From assembly GCF_947179165.1 (NCBI RefSeq), contig NC_077247.1, positions 46,048,935-46,112,934 on the forward strand: a DNA stretch of 64,000 nucleotides, read 5' to 3'. The DNA comes from Solanum dulcamara. Its lineage: Eukaryota; Streptophyta; Magnoliopsida; Solanales; Solanaceae. Shown piece after piece: positions 33,901 through 46,597 of the stretch. The notes beneath the pieces were generated by a model. It searched no databases. It was not told where the DNA came from and worked only from the letters and a program-made list of their open reading frames with translations. A program made the position numbers and the translations under genes. Each line of letters begins with the position of its first letter. The first letter of the stretch is position 1.

Positions 33901-36793
33901 CTAACTAATTTTTGCAATCATCTTCTTGCAGCCATTGTTCCCCGGAGAAAATGCCGTGGACCAGCTTGTTGAGATAATCAAGGTGCAGTGTGATTAATTC
34001 TTATAAACTAATGCAAATGTTGTAGCGGAATGTGGTTTCATTTGCTTCATCTTATAGGTACTTGGAACACCGACAAGGGAGGAAATTCGCTGCATGAATC
34101 CAAATTATACTGATTTTAGGTTTCCACAAATCAAAGCACACCCTTGGCATAAGGTTTGCTTTCACTTGATTTTATTCGTACCTAGTGGAGCAACAATTTC
34201 TTGTTTTGCTGCTTGCTGTGTGGATCATCCCTGTTGAATTTTGTACTGAGATTGAAGTGAGTTGTCAAGGGAGTCTTTTTTTGTTAATGAAAGATATTTT
34301 TTTTAGTTGATTAGAGGCCAAAAAAAAATGAAAGTAAAAGGAGTGAGCATCTCTGACATATCGAATTTGTTTAAGCTTTCTCTTAAAGAACATAGATGCT
34401 GGCTTGCTGATGGAATTTGTGAAGATGTAATTATTAAGATATCCCTCGAGGTTCTTTTTTCTTTCTAAAAAAAGAAGAGATCCCTTGAGGTTAGATCTCA
34501 GTTTCTATTAATCGAAATTTGTTATCCTCTTGATTAATGAGTTTGTACTGAAGCAGCTATAACTTCAGATTGGCTTCCCTGAAGAGTACTCATTGAATTT
34601 AGGTTTTCAGTGGATATGTACTCCACATCCTGATGACTATATTTTATTCTTGCAAAATAACATTAATGACAAAACTGCAAATAAATTCTTTTGTTGTTTC
34701 CGACCTCATGTATGTCATGATCTGCTGCTAACTTACTTATTATGTCCATCTCAGGTTTTCCACAAACGGATGCCTCCTGAAGCAATTGACCTTGCTTCTC
34801 GGCTACTGCAGTACTCACCAAGTCTTCGTTGCACTGCAGTAAGTTCATTTTTTAAAATTTTTTCTCTGATGGATTTTTCATTCATTTAAACAGCAGTTCC
34901 TGTTGCACGATTGGCATGTCTTCATTTGGGGTGGCCATTTCTGTGGTCCTTTTTATGCTCCCACATCTCCTTGTGTTGTTTTTGCTGAGTTGTTACCAGC
35001 GCTCAGCTCCCACATTGTTTCTCTTGTTTATTTAACAATGAATTTCTAAATCCATTAAATTAACACACTTCTCATTTTGCAGCTTGAAGCATGTGCACAT
35101 CCTTTCTTTGATGAACTTCGTGAACCAAATGCACGCCTTCCCAATGGTCGCCCATTGCCTCCTCTCTTCAATTTTAAGCAGGAGGTACGGCTTTCACGTG
35201 TTTATTCTTAAATTAAAGGTTACACCATCCATGCTTCATTCTTCCTGATCTCAGCTGAAGGGCACTCCAGGGTAGTCACAGTAGGCATTCAATGTGATTA
35301 AATTCTTCAGATTACCCAGAGGCTAGACTATAGAAGTAAGTTTGGTAATTAGCGGAGATTTAGAATGATTGATTCCATGAATCCACTGGAAGGCAGACAC
35401 CTTTTTCTGATACCCTTGTGGCTGGTGGTAATAGTTCATCGTTGATCCAAGTCCAGAGTATACACCGGAGAATGAATTCGAGCACATTCTTATTCTGGAG
35501 CATGGATGCGTTATGCTATGAATCGCCTCATGTTTAAAGTTGATGTTTTGGAATGGCAAGCTTGAAGAGGGTAATGCAATCTTGCATTTAATAAGTTATG
35601 CTACTTGGAGGTACTGACGGCTACTCGTGTTGATACAACAGGATGACATGGGACTCATTCTGGATTTGGCAAAAAATAAGTGTTCCCTGACGAAGGAAAG
35701 GCAGAATTGAGAGGACAAAGAAGATGGAGATTGAGACATCAACCAGAAGGAGAAAAGGGAGAAGAAACAAGAAGGCAGAAACTGACGGGCATCCTTTATG
35801 TCTGAAGATTGACAAAAGGACTGAACCTATACTTATTTGGCCAAGAATAAGTTGGGTAACTTAAGGTCTATAACATTAAGGTTTATACAATACCACTGGA
35901 TTAAATGGCCTAATATTGGTCCTTTCACATTGTTCTTTGAGACAACCCTTTGAGGTTCTTATGACTATGTAAGAAAGTTATGTTAGGTTGGGTGAAAATC
36001 ATTCTAGCCAAGAAGTTCCGATGATCAGATTAGTGTTGGCAACAAAAACAAGTAGAGTAGTCTAGCGGTGAGAAACATCTCTGGTGGAGTGTCAGTATAT
36101 TTATTGGGGTGAAGTGACCTTGAGGTTTTGAGATTACACCTTGAATAACGGGAATGCCCTTTTCTCCCATACCATGATGTCAGACAATAGGTTCTAAGTG
36201 AGGCATATTGGTACAGCATCGAGTGTGAAGAAGCTATGCACTGACACTGAATCTTAATGAAAGAAAGCCTTTTCATCCTTATCCCATATCTACTGTAAAG
36301 AGGGCCAGGGAGAAGAATGAAGAGTTGGACTTCCAAGAAAAATAGCAAGTTGTAAGTTGTTGTGAGAAAGACACGGAAATAGGTATCAGTGAAGGATAAA
36401 ACCTCATTCTTTGGCTATCTCCATTCTAATTGGTTACTAAGGAGATGTTAGTCACAACAGCATTTTAGTTACTAGGACGCGGCAAATTGTTAAAGCATGT
36501 ATTTCTACAAAAAGCACAACTTAACTGTACATATGTTTAGCTGGAATTGTCATCTTCAATTTTCCATTATAATTTAGAAGCATGTCAAGGCCATTAATAT
36601 TGAAAAACTATATTACTATCACAGTTTACGCATTCTATACTTATTTTAGATTAACTCTATTGCTTATCCAACTATATTTTCGTGGTTTCAGTTGTCTGGT
36701 GCCTCTCCGGACCTCGTAAACAGGTTGATACCAGACCATATCAAAAGACAGATGGGACTGCATCTTTTTGCATCCCACGGTGACACGACGTAA
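30977..36793 (+). CDS. BIN2-like: Shaggy-related/GSK3 protein kinase, group II (BIN2 type), intact
   Basis: Twelve exons: 30977-30991, 31782-31874, 32134-32193, 32281-32553, 32665-32739, 32817-32873, 33679-33819, 33932-33982, 34058-34153, 34755-34838, 35083-35184, 36692-36793. Each is a multiple of three with GT-AG borders, giving 382 residues (BIN2 is 380). Motifs: GTGSFG loop, Lys69 (AIKK), HRDLKPQN with Asp165, DFG at 184-186, activation-loop Tyr200 ([11 protein letters not shown]), TREE motif at 261-264. These numbers equal those of Arabidopsis BIN2. The start MADDKEM is shared with BIN2. Group II kinases phosphorylate BZR-type factors and repress brassinosteroid signalling in nucleus and cytosol. 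Solanaceae have several members, so orthology to BIN2 itself is inferred. Residue 173 is Ala where Val is usual. Intron 11 is unusually long (1.5 kb). Confidence 0.96.
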
Positions 36794-37627
36794 AGTACAT
36801 GCTTAGAAAAGTATACTAGTTTATGATCTATATATGAAGGGATCCAAGTTACATCCCTTCCAGAGCAGAGAAGTCCAGTATGACAAGCGACAGCATCTCC
36901 TGGTCGATAAGGACAATGTAATGGGCTGCAGTGCATTTTAGTTCTGTACTTGGTATTATCTTTTTTGTTCCACTCTTCAAAGTCTTCCTATGTTAGCAGC
37001 CAACTAGTGAAAAGGAAATATGTTTTTGTACATGTTTGTTAGTATTAAATTGACCAGAAAGCTTCCAGGGACACGATTGAATGACATGTATGGACAAGTT
37101 GCAAGGCTCCAAAAGGATTGCCAGGACTTGAAAGGGCAGTGTTTTTTCTTCTTAAGTTGATATCTCACTTCAGTTTGTATGTAGCAGTCTTCTACTTTGA
37201 AAAAAGTTGCAACCAAATTTGTGTTACAGTCGCTCTTATGTGATTATGATTAATCAAACATATCTATTTTGTTGCCTCTTGATCTGTTCTTGTCATTTTA
37301 ACCTTAATTCTTTGATGCTTCCTGCTTTTCATTTCATCGTGACACCTTTTTGTTTGGACCTCTTCTCTCCATGCAGGTCGATGATTATGTTGTCACCATT
37401 GTGATATGGTAAAAATTATAGGCACCATTCTTGTTAATAATATTTGGTTAAAAATGTAGCCGGCATCTTCTTTGAATCTTTCATCGAAAGAATTCATAGT
37501 TTTCAAATTTGTTGCTTTTCCTTGCTAGTTTTTTTGGTTAAAAAAGAGCAGAAGTTTGCTTCATACTGCTCTATTAATTTCTTATTGTTTTATATTTTTT
37601 GGAGTTTTGAATGCTTATTTTTTGATC
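36794..37627. other. 3' UTR of the GSK3 gene and spacer
   Basis: Probably transcribed 3' UTR in its first part. The minus-strand ORFs here show no recognisable protein. Confidence 0.4.
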
Positions 37628-38090
37628 GGAAAAGGGCCTAAAATGTTCTTGAATTATTGAAAATGGTACAAAAATGTCTCTCATCCATCTATTTGGTCTA
37701 AAATGTTCTTGACATTCATCTTTAGGTCCAAAAATGACCTTTTTTTTAACGGAAAAGGGCATGAGGGGTATTTTTGTACTATTTTCAATAGTACGAAGGC
37801 ATTTTAGGCTTTTTCCGTAATTAAAATTCTGTTAAATAAATTTTAATTTATAATTAATTTTAAAAAATTAAACAATACCCAATAGATTGTCGTCACGTGT
37901 TTAAAAAAATTATGTAAATTATTTAATTAAAATTTTGTTAAATAAATTTTGATTTATAATTAATTTTAAATAATTAAATTGTAACCAATAGATGGTCATT
38001 GTGTGTTTAAAAAAATTATTTAATTAAAATTAATGCAAATTGATTTTTGTATCATTTTTAATAGTTCAATGACATTTTAGGCCTTTTCCC
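37628..38090. mobile_element. MITE with about 45-bp terminal inverted repeats
   Basis: The left end ggaaaagggcctaaaatgtt and the reverse complement of the right end gggaaaaggcctaaaatgtc continue alike for about 45 bp (ttgaa.tatt.aaaatg.tacaaaaat). The interior carries a tandem duplication of about 110 bp (attaaaat.ctgttaaataa..., ending acccaatag/aaccaatag) at about 37825-38035. No coding sequence. The target duplication is obscured by T runs. Confidence 0.7.
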
Positions 38091-38789
38091 TTTTTTTTTT
38101 GACATAGTGTTGCTATGTATTGCTATAAATGGTAATAAATAAAAAGTATCGCTAAAATTATTAATTATTTATTAAAAATACTCTCCTAAATAATTTTTTC
38201 TTTATATCATTTGTTAAAAGTCGAGCTCATCTATGTCATTGCCGTTCAATTAGGTGCCTATTCATGCCATTATTTTTTAACTGAAAACAGTTCTGATTTT
38301 GTGAAATTATTTTATATATGACTAATTATAATTTAGCCACGTCATTAGATAATAATAATAATAATTATTATTATTTCTTAAAGAATCCATAATTCTAAAA
38401 ATCATTTATGAAATTAAAAAACCCATCCAAATTATAAATAAAAAAAACCTTAATTTTTTTTCTCGTTTACTCATTCATGATCCGGATCTTGTTCTTTTAA
38501 TACTATTTTTCATTGCAATGTTATTTATTAAATTGCTCAATCTGAATAATTTGATCTATTATACCGTTAGGATCTCTTATAATTTGGTGGGTTTTTTAAT
38601 ATCATAAATGCTTTTCAATGTTAGAATTTTTTTTTTTAAAAAATATAATAACTAATGATGTGCCCGAATTAAAAAATAATGGCATGACTAGATAAACTAA
38701 TTTAGATAGAGTGAACATTCTCTAAAATAGATTTTCCTATAAAGATAGCTAGCAATATTCATCCTAGTTTTGAGAGGTACAACGCCTAG
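38091..38789. other. A/T-rich spacer
   Basis: No gene or clear repeat beyond short A/T microsatellites such as (aat)n near 38350-38370. Confidence 0.4.
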
Positions 38790-39233
38790 TTCTAAATCTC
38801 AAATTCTGAACCTCAAACTCTGAACCCCGAATCTCAAATTCTGAACCTCAAATTCCGAACTTTGAACTCCAAACCTCAAACCCTAAATCCTAAACTCCAA
38901 ATCTCAAACCCCAAACTCTGAACCTCGAATCCCAAGTCCTGAATTCTAAACCTTAAACTTTAAATCCCAAGCCCTAAATCCTAAGCCCCGAACCTCAAAA
39001 CCCAAATCTTAAACTCCAAACCTTGAACCACAAACTCTGGACCTAAACCCCCAACCCAAACCTAAAACCGCCCAAACACCAAACCCTAAGCCCTTAATCA
39101 TAAACACCGAATTTCGTATTCTGAACCTTGAAACCTTGAAATTCTACCCTGAATTTCAAATCCTAAACCTTGAACCCCAATGCTGAACAATGAATTTTAA
39201 ACCCTAAACCTGATACTCCAAATCCTAAACTTA
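38790..39233. repeat. Degenerate telomere-like (CCCTAAA-type) array
   Basis: About 440 bp of imperfect 6-8 base units of the form C(C/T)(C/T)(T/A)(A/G)AA(T/C), including true aaaccctaaa words (about 38878, 39098 and 39203). Strand-asymmetric: G is very rare. This looks like a decayed interstitial telomeric repeat rather than an active telomere. Confidence 0.75.
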
Positions 39234-41465
39234 CTAAGAATGTTGCAGAAATAAATGCATATGATAGAAACATCTGCTGAATGTATAATGATATACATAT
39301 TTATAATATAGTTTTCAAAGTTTGATGATAAAAACTCTTCATATTCAGTAACTATGAGATTGTCTCATTTCAATTTCTAATTAATGAAATAAGTTGAGGA
39401 AAGGATAAAAAACGATTGTAATGGAAGGAAAGTGTGTGATTAAGATATTTAAGAGGTGTAATTAAAAGAATGAAGAGGGTAGCTTTTGATTATTATTTTT
39501 TAAATACATGGCATATTGATTTTAAAATAAGAGAAAATCCAAAAAACCAAAAATAAGTTAAATAAACATTCTAAAGGTTGAAATGACTATGGAATGTGAA
39601 ATCAATTCCACCATATCATATTGAATAACCGTAATAAGTGAGAATGTATCCATCAAGTGATTATCTTATTTCACTTTCATGAAATATTATTACTAATGGA
39701 TAGGAAAATTTACTCTTCAGTACCAAAAATTAATTGGATGGCAAAATGGTCATTCAAAATTTTAAAGGATAATTTGGTAATTCAATTTTTTAATTTTTTT
39801 CCCCTCACTTTTAGTATAGTATAATGATATACGATAGATGATAGGATAATTAAGGATGAGTTATGAACCGCCATAAAATCAGAATAAAAGTTTATATCTC
39901 TGACTCCAAGGATCGTTAAAATAATAATAATAAAAAAGGATCATTCCATTGAAGGATCATCAATGGATGCAAGGGACAATAATCTCAAAATAAAAGACAA
40001 AATTATTTTATCTTATATTTATTTTGGGATATAAGTCGGCTCCAAAATTATTTATTCTATTATTTATATAAAAATGGTGAGATAAATTATCTCATATCCA
40101 TCTTCATACCAAATAAAAAGTAATCAATTATCTCTAAATTTTCTGAATTAAACAAATAAAAATAAATATTATCTATTTTTAATAAAACACCAAAACAAAT
40201 GAATAGGGAGTAATTGATTATTTTGTTGGGTCTGTATGGGATTCCGTACTAATTGTCTGTTTCATTTTTGTAAGAGTCAAACTATGCACAGAGCAAACTC
40301 GCATTTCAAAACTTTTATGAAATGATTCACTGCTTCTTCACTTGTACTTCCCAAAGAATATAATCTCTTTTAATTGGTTAAAATAGAGTCTCACCAATGA
40401 ATACCCTCTGTTTACTATACTTACAATGTTCCTTATCACACTGGAATCTCATAAGAAATGCACTATTGCTGTCCTCTTACGTAAAGACAAGGGGACACTC
40501 CCCAAATCTCAAGACTTGCTCTTAATTTTCTTTGCCAACCCACTTCTACTACAAAGAGATAAATTTGAACTACTACAAATAAATTTCAAGAAAATATTTT
40601 ACTGCTACAGCTTTTTTTTATTTCCAGCTTTGCATCATAGTATAAGTTTAGAGGCAGAATAATAATTTGAATTTTATCAATTTTAAATTCAATGATAGAG
40701 ATACATATTTCGTAAAAATTTTATCATTATAAATATAAGATTTGAATTAAAATTATTGAATTCGATTGAAATTATAAAATGGACTTTTAGCTTCGCCCCA
40801 CCCTACGTCATTTGCACTAGTATCCTTATTAAAGACTATTAATTTAAGAAACAAAAATTAAAGAAGAGAAATCCATGCAAAAACTTACTCCACTCTAGCG
40901 CAGGTTCAATATTTCATTTGTTTTTTGTTTTCATAACTCACAAACATAATTTTTTTTAAAAAAACTTAAATCAGAAACATGAAGGGACCATGCTAAAAAT
41001 TGTTTCTTTCTGCAATGATATCGTGGGGTTTCCCATTTGGCTTGTTGAGGGAGAGTATTCATTCAATGGACTATTAATGACAGTAAAGAAAAACAACAAC
41101 AATGTATTAGCAAAAATCCACAAATAGGAAAATGACAGTTAGAAAAAAAGAGTACAAATTTACATCTATTAATTGTAGGATTAATCTGAATAGTTTTACC
41201 AGTAACAAATTTTAGGGAGTAAATTTTGATAGTAGTTACAAACTTACAATGAACTCGAAGGAAATTGGTGGAAATTAGTACTAAATACTTTGGATTCCCT
41301 TTACTTAAATAAAAAATAAAAAACCAAACAAGACTTTTCACCCATTTATAAGCTCGAGGGAAATATTTTATTGTGCTCTGCAAAATGATGAATCCTAAAA
41401 AGGCCCTTTTTCTGAAAGCTCTGTACCAAAATCTTTCCTATGGGTAATTAGCTTTTTGGATCCAA
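39234..41465. other. Long A/T-rich intergenic region, no gene
   Basis: Small ORFs at 40426-40662 and 41063-41383 have no recognisable domains or exon structure. The last few hundred bases would be the promoter of the LRR-II kinase. Nothing else could be supported. Confidence 0.45.
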
Positions 41466-44400
41466 ATGGTAACTTCACTGCTCATTTTCTCAATCTTTTT
41501 TCTATGGGTGGCCACTACTCCAGCTTCCATGGGTTTTCTTTCACCTAAAGGTGTCAACTATGAAGGTAAAGATTAAAACTTTACTATACCCTTAATATGC
41601 ATTTCTTGTTTTTTCCACTGAAAAATCCAAACTTTGTTGTTTAGTTCTATTTATAAGCATTTGTTTGTTTTTGTTTCATAGTTTGGAGTGGTAAAGACTA
41701 AAACTTTACTATAAACCAAACATTTCTTGCTTTTTTTTTTCCAGTGAAAAATCCAAACTTTGTTGCTTAGTACTATTTATAAGCATCTGTTTGTTTTTGT
41801 TTTCATAGTTTGGTGTGGTAAAGATTAAAACTTTACTTATAGATTTCTTGAATTTATTGTGGGGTAAGCAGTGGCAGCATTGATGTCTATGAAGAATAAA
41901 ATGAGAGATGAATACCATGTGTTAGATGGATGGGATATAAATTCTGTTGATCCTTGTACTTGGTACATGGTTGGTTGTTCTTCAGAAGGCTTTGTTATTT
42001 CTCTGTGAGTTTACTCCGTATCTTCTCCATTTTTTTTCTTTTCCCTTTCTTTGAAAATTATTTATTTTTATGCTTTGGTTATATAATTCTTGGCAGTGAA
42101 ATGGCGAGTATGGGATTAACTGGCACCCTTTCGCCTAGTATTGGAAATTTAACTCATCTCCGGACGATGTGAGTAAGATTAATTTGACATGAATTTCCCA
42201 CTTTATTCTTATTTTGATGTGTTGCTGCTCAAATATTTCTTGGAGATATGCTATTATATATGGTGCTTGAAGTTAAAATTACATAGTACTTAGTTTAATT
42301 ATTACTAATACTGTTAAGAGTGACAATTAAATGCTTTAATGGCAAGATATTTGAAAAATTTATTTTACTATGATCCGTTAAAGTCATTTTTGCATTGGTT
42401 TTTGTCGTAGGTTGTTGCAGAATAATCAGTTATCTGGTCCAATTCCTGCTGAGATTGGACAGCTCTCTGAACTTGTGACCCTTGATTTGTCTGGTAATCA
42501 GTTTGATGGAGGAATACCTAGGGCGTTGGGTCGCCTGATTCGTTTAAGTTACTTGTGAGTGTAGGCTAAACTCTTGATTTTGTTCTATCTTTATTATTCG
42601 TATGTTACAGTTCCCTTGTTGGATCTGTATGTAATCCTTTGGTATGTCAAATTCTCAGGAGGCTTAGCAAGAACAGATTGTCTGGACAAATTCCCAAACC
42701 TGTGGCATACCTTTCAGGTCTTTCATTCTTGTATGTCTTCCATCCATGACATTTATATGTCCAATACAAGGGCTTGATGAGAGTTAAATAAATTGTGGAT
42801 GGTGTTGTGTAGGGACTTATCATTCAATAACCTTAGCGGTCCAACTCCAAAAATTTTGGCCAAAGATTACAGGTAAGATTCAGGGAAAAATGATTCTATC
42901 TGCCTTAATGTTTGGTCCTCAACGTTATCAGTTTTATCTGAGGACTGGAAGAATCCTTCTGAGTCTCTAGTTTGATGGATCAAGGGATTCAGGATTTACT
43001 ACCGTGCCAGAATTGTATTTATTAATGGAGTTTAAGATATACACCTACATCTTTATTCAGCTGCGAAATAGAAGCTTGATACAATGTTGCATCTGCGACA
43101 TGCCATATGGTGCAGTGCCATACGTAATGTTTCTCTCGTAATTAAGTTATGTTTTCTATAGTTTTAGTAACTGTCATATTGCACTCCTGTTAGTCGTTGT
43201 GGTGTGTCCCTTCACTGGAAACCAGCAGTCAGCTCTTTCAGACCTGAAAGTAGTATCTCAAATCTCTTGCAGACCTGAAAGTAATATCTCAAATCTCATT
43301 ATAAAAAAAGAAATAATATCTCAAATCTTATCATTTGAAGTATTACTCCCTCTGTCCCAATTTATGTGGCACTTTTCGTTTTTCGAGACTCAAAACATTT
43401 TAAGTTTGACCGAGAATTTGTGCATGGAATCTTCTATTTTTTTAAATGAAATTTATATATTTATAAACTGCGGAAAAAGTACTATAAGTCACAATAATTG
43501 ACAATTCAAAATATTTAAAAGATATCATAAATTGGGAGGTAGTATTTTTTACCTGGTCTAATAGAAACTCCATGATGTTATTCTTATTTGCGTATATTTC
43601 CTATATTGCTAATCTGCTAATGTTAAACAGAATATTTGCCTTGAGATAATGTCTGATGTCACAGAAGTTTTCTATCCTACTTGCAATGCTTATTGTTTAT
43701 CTCCCCCTTGGCATCATTCTTGCAACCTTTCATCTTCTTATATATTCTATTTTCAGCTTATACTTTTGGTTGTTGCCTTAGTATTGCAGGAAACAGATTC
43801 CTTTGCTTTGCATTGACCACACAAATTTGTGGGGGTGTGCCAAAACCAGTAAATGGTATTGTTGAAATTTTACCAGAATGTATCGTGATATTAAGGCTCA
43901 TGCTTTTTGATCAAACTCTATTTTTACCATGCAGAAACAAATTCAGACAGGAGGATTAGCAATCATCATCGATGGGTTGTTTCTGTTATAGTTGGGGTCA
44001 GTTGCACATTCATAGTTACAGTCATGCTTCTTGTTTGTTGGGTGCATTGGTACAGATCTCGTGTCCTCACAGGATATGGTAATTACAAGATTAGAAACAC
44101 ATCTCTGATTACTTGCACATTAAGACTAGATACATTATGAGTCTCTGATCATTTGATCTGCAGTGCAACACGATTGTGAGTTCGCCACTGGCCATCTGAA
44201 GAGGTTTTCATTCCGTGAACTGCAAATTGCCACTGGAAATTTCAGCTCTAAAAACATACTAGGACAAGGTGGATTTGGAGTAGTCTACAAGGGATATCTT
44301 CCAAATAGGACAGTAGTGGCTGTGAAAAGATTGAGAGATCCAAGTTTCACTGGAGAAGTGCAGTTCCAAACAGAAGTTGAGATGATAGGCTTGGCTGTGC

Positions 44401-46597
44401 ATCGGAACCTTCTACGTCTGTATGGATTCTGTATGACTCCCGAGGAAAGATTACTTATTTACCCTTATATGCCAAATGGGAGTGTTGCCGATTGCTTGAG
44501 AGGTTTGCTTTGAAGTATATTTGCCTGGTGCTTTTGCTGAAGCAATTCTCTTTTCTTGTCACAATGGATTTTTTAAACTGATCAAGTTTCACACATGCAT
44601 TCAATTATTCCTAGTGCTCTCAATATTAATCTGGCAAAAATTATTGAAAGGTCATGGTTTATGGAAATTGAGGACTTTGTGCAATATTTTTACTGTTCTA
44701 TGATGAAAACGATTTCTGATTGTTAGTTTAAATTGATTTTACATTGTCAATGTTTCTTGTGAAAGTGGAATAAAATCTATATATCAACATATCAATCAAC
44801 TATGTATCAAACCCAAACTAGTTGGGGTCGACTATATGAAATCGTATCCATTGCTATTGAGACTCCTTATGCAGTGTGTACCTAAGTAGGAATGTTCTCC
44901 AGCAATCAACTGCGACCTTACATGATAAAGTTTCTATCCATCTTCTGAAACTCTACATGTCATTTATGGTATCGACTTACATTATCCATGAATAAAATAA
45001 ATTGTATTTTGGCAGTAAGGTAACAGTCATGTTGTCATTTATTTTTAACATGACCAATTCAAGTCAAATTTTAGGTATATGAACACAAAATCAAGTTGGA
45101 ATTTATATTGGGATGTAAACGGATTAGCTTGATGTAGTGACTGTGTCTGTCATCTTTTGCTCTATTCTCACATAATCTTGTCTTCTACCAGACAATGGCC
45201 GGGATAAACCATTTTTGGATTGGAGTAAGCGCATGCACATTGCTCTTGGAGCTGCCAGGGGTCTTCTGTATTTGCATGAACAGTGTAATCCTAAAATAAT
45301 TCACAGAGATGTTAAGGCGGCTAATATTCTGCTTGATGAAAGTTTTGAAGCTATTGTTGGTGATTTTGGTCTTGCTAAGCTTTTAGACTGTAGAGATTCG
45401 CATGTTACAACTGCAGTTCGTGGTACTATAGGTCATATAGCCCCAGAGTATTTATCAACTGGCCAATCATCTGAGAAGACAGATGTCTTTGGATATGGGA
45501 TACTACTTTTGGAACTCATTACAGGACACAAGGCATTAGACGCAGGAATTGGTCAGGGTCAGAAAGGAACTATTCTTGACCGGGTGTGTAGCTTCTTACC
45601 CTCCTTCGGTTTGAAGCTTTATATAGTATATAATTTCTAACTTTAACACAAAGTTGCTCCACATCCTATGAGAGAAGTACATTCCAAAATTCTGAAACAT
45701 TGCTCGAAAACTTGTTCTTTATGCTGACTGTATAATCTGGTTCATGATCTGTGGGGCTTATGGAAAAAATATTCAAGTTGCTCCACATCCTATGAGAGAA
45801 GTACATTCCAAAATTCTGAAACGTTGCTCGAAAACTTGTTCTTTATGCTGACTGCATAATCCGGTTCATGATCTGTGGGGTTATGGACAACATATTCAAG
45901 GTTTTTGAATATTACTTACTGATCAATGCAACAAAATTATTGCTGTGTATTACCTTACTCTTGCATACTTTATGCCCTTAAATACATTATTTGGTTGATA
46001 TTTATCACGTGGCTATGTTACACTTGCATACTTTAAGTGATTGAGTTACTTATTTGGTTGATATTATCGCATTATCATGTAAATCTGAACAACCATGTAC
46101 TATGCTAGAATTGCAGTTGTGAAAAAAGGTACCAGTTCTATGCTTCTTCAGTTATGATTTTTATTCCCTTTCAGGCTGTTTTATGTGAAGTAGAGATTTT
46201 CAAAACATGATAGAGCTCAGACTTTGTTATGTCTATTATTCGGTCCTATTCATTTTGACGACTGTCCAATTTACAGGTCCGGAATTTATTCGAGGAAAAG
46301 AAAGTGGAAATGCTTGCGGATAGGGATCTAAGAGGATGTTTTAACGCAGAGGAGCTAGAGAAAACAGTTGAAATGGCTCTACAGTGTACTCAATCTAACC
46401 CCAATAATCGGCCTAAGATGTCAGAAGTTTTGAGAATCCTGGAAGGCGTTACAGAACAAATGGGGCATGTGGACGAATCACAAGGTGGAAGCAACGTATG
46501 TGAAACAAGGGCTTTCAGCTTCTCTAGGAATTTTAGCGATATTCATGAAGAATCCTCATTTACCTTTGAACCAATTGAGCTTTCAGGACCCAGATAA
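41466..46597 (+). CDS. LRR-II receptor-like kinase, At5g45780 type, intact
   Basis: Eleven exons: 41466-41565, 41872-42004, 42097-42168, 42411-42554, 42659-42730, 42813-42872, 43782-43855, 43935-44078, 44164-44502, 45192-45583, 46277-46597. Junction phases agree throughout, giving 616 residues, close to Arabidopsis At5g45780. Order: signal peptide (1-22), LRRNT ([22 protein letters not shown]), about five LRRs with the 72-bp one-repeat exons typical of the SERK/NIK class, a membrane segment ([20 protein letters not shown], about 232-252), and a kinase with [25 protein letters not shown] (RD type), DFGLAK and [10 protein letters not shown]. The C-terminus ends IELSGPR, as in that subfamily. 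All catalytic residues are present. SERK-like kinases act as co-receptors at the plasma membrane; the partner here is unknown. Confidence 0.95.
43346..43542. mobile_element. Stowaway-like MITE in intron 6 of the LRR-II kinase
   Basis: Left end ctccctctgtcccaatttat and the reverse complement of the right end ctacctcccaatttatgat form terminal inverted repeats, flanked by TA on both sides (43344-43345, 43543-43544). About 197 bp, A/T-rich inside. Tc1/mariner-type target choice. Confidence 0.8.
45651..45897. repeat. Tandem duplication, 2 x 124 bp, intron 10
   Basis: 45651-45774 and 45775-45897 both begin aagttgctccacatcctatg and differ at only about eight places. Recent duplication inside an intron, with no effect on coding sequence. 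Confidence 0.92.
45956..46083. repeat. Imperfect tandem duplication, about 65 bp units, intron 10
   Basis: ttgcatactttatgccctta...ttatttggttgatattta recurs as ttgcatactttaagtgattg...ttatttggttgatattat. It is older and more diverged than its neighbour. Confidence 0.7.

Noticed and set aside
35323..36348. Minus-strand ORFs in the last GSK3 intron as separate genes
   Set aside because: No recognisable domain, no consistent exon joins, and ORF lengths are compatible with chance.
40426..41383. Possible small genes in the 39.2-41.4 kb gap
   Set aside because: Only short ORFs in A/T-rich DNA without start context or paralogues in the window.
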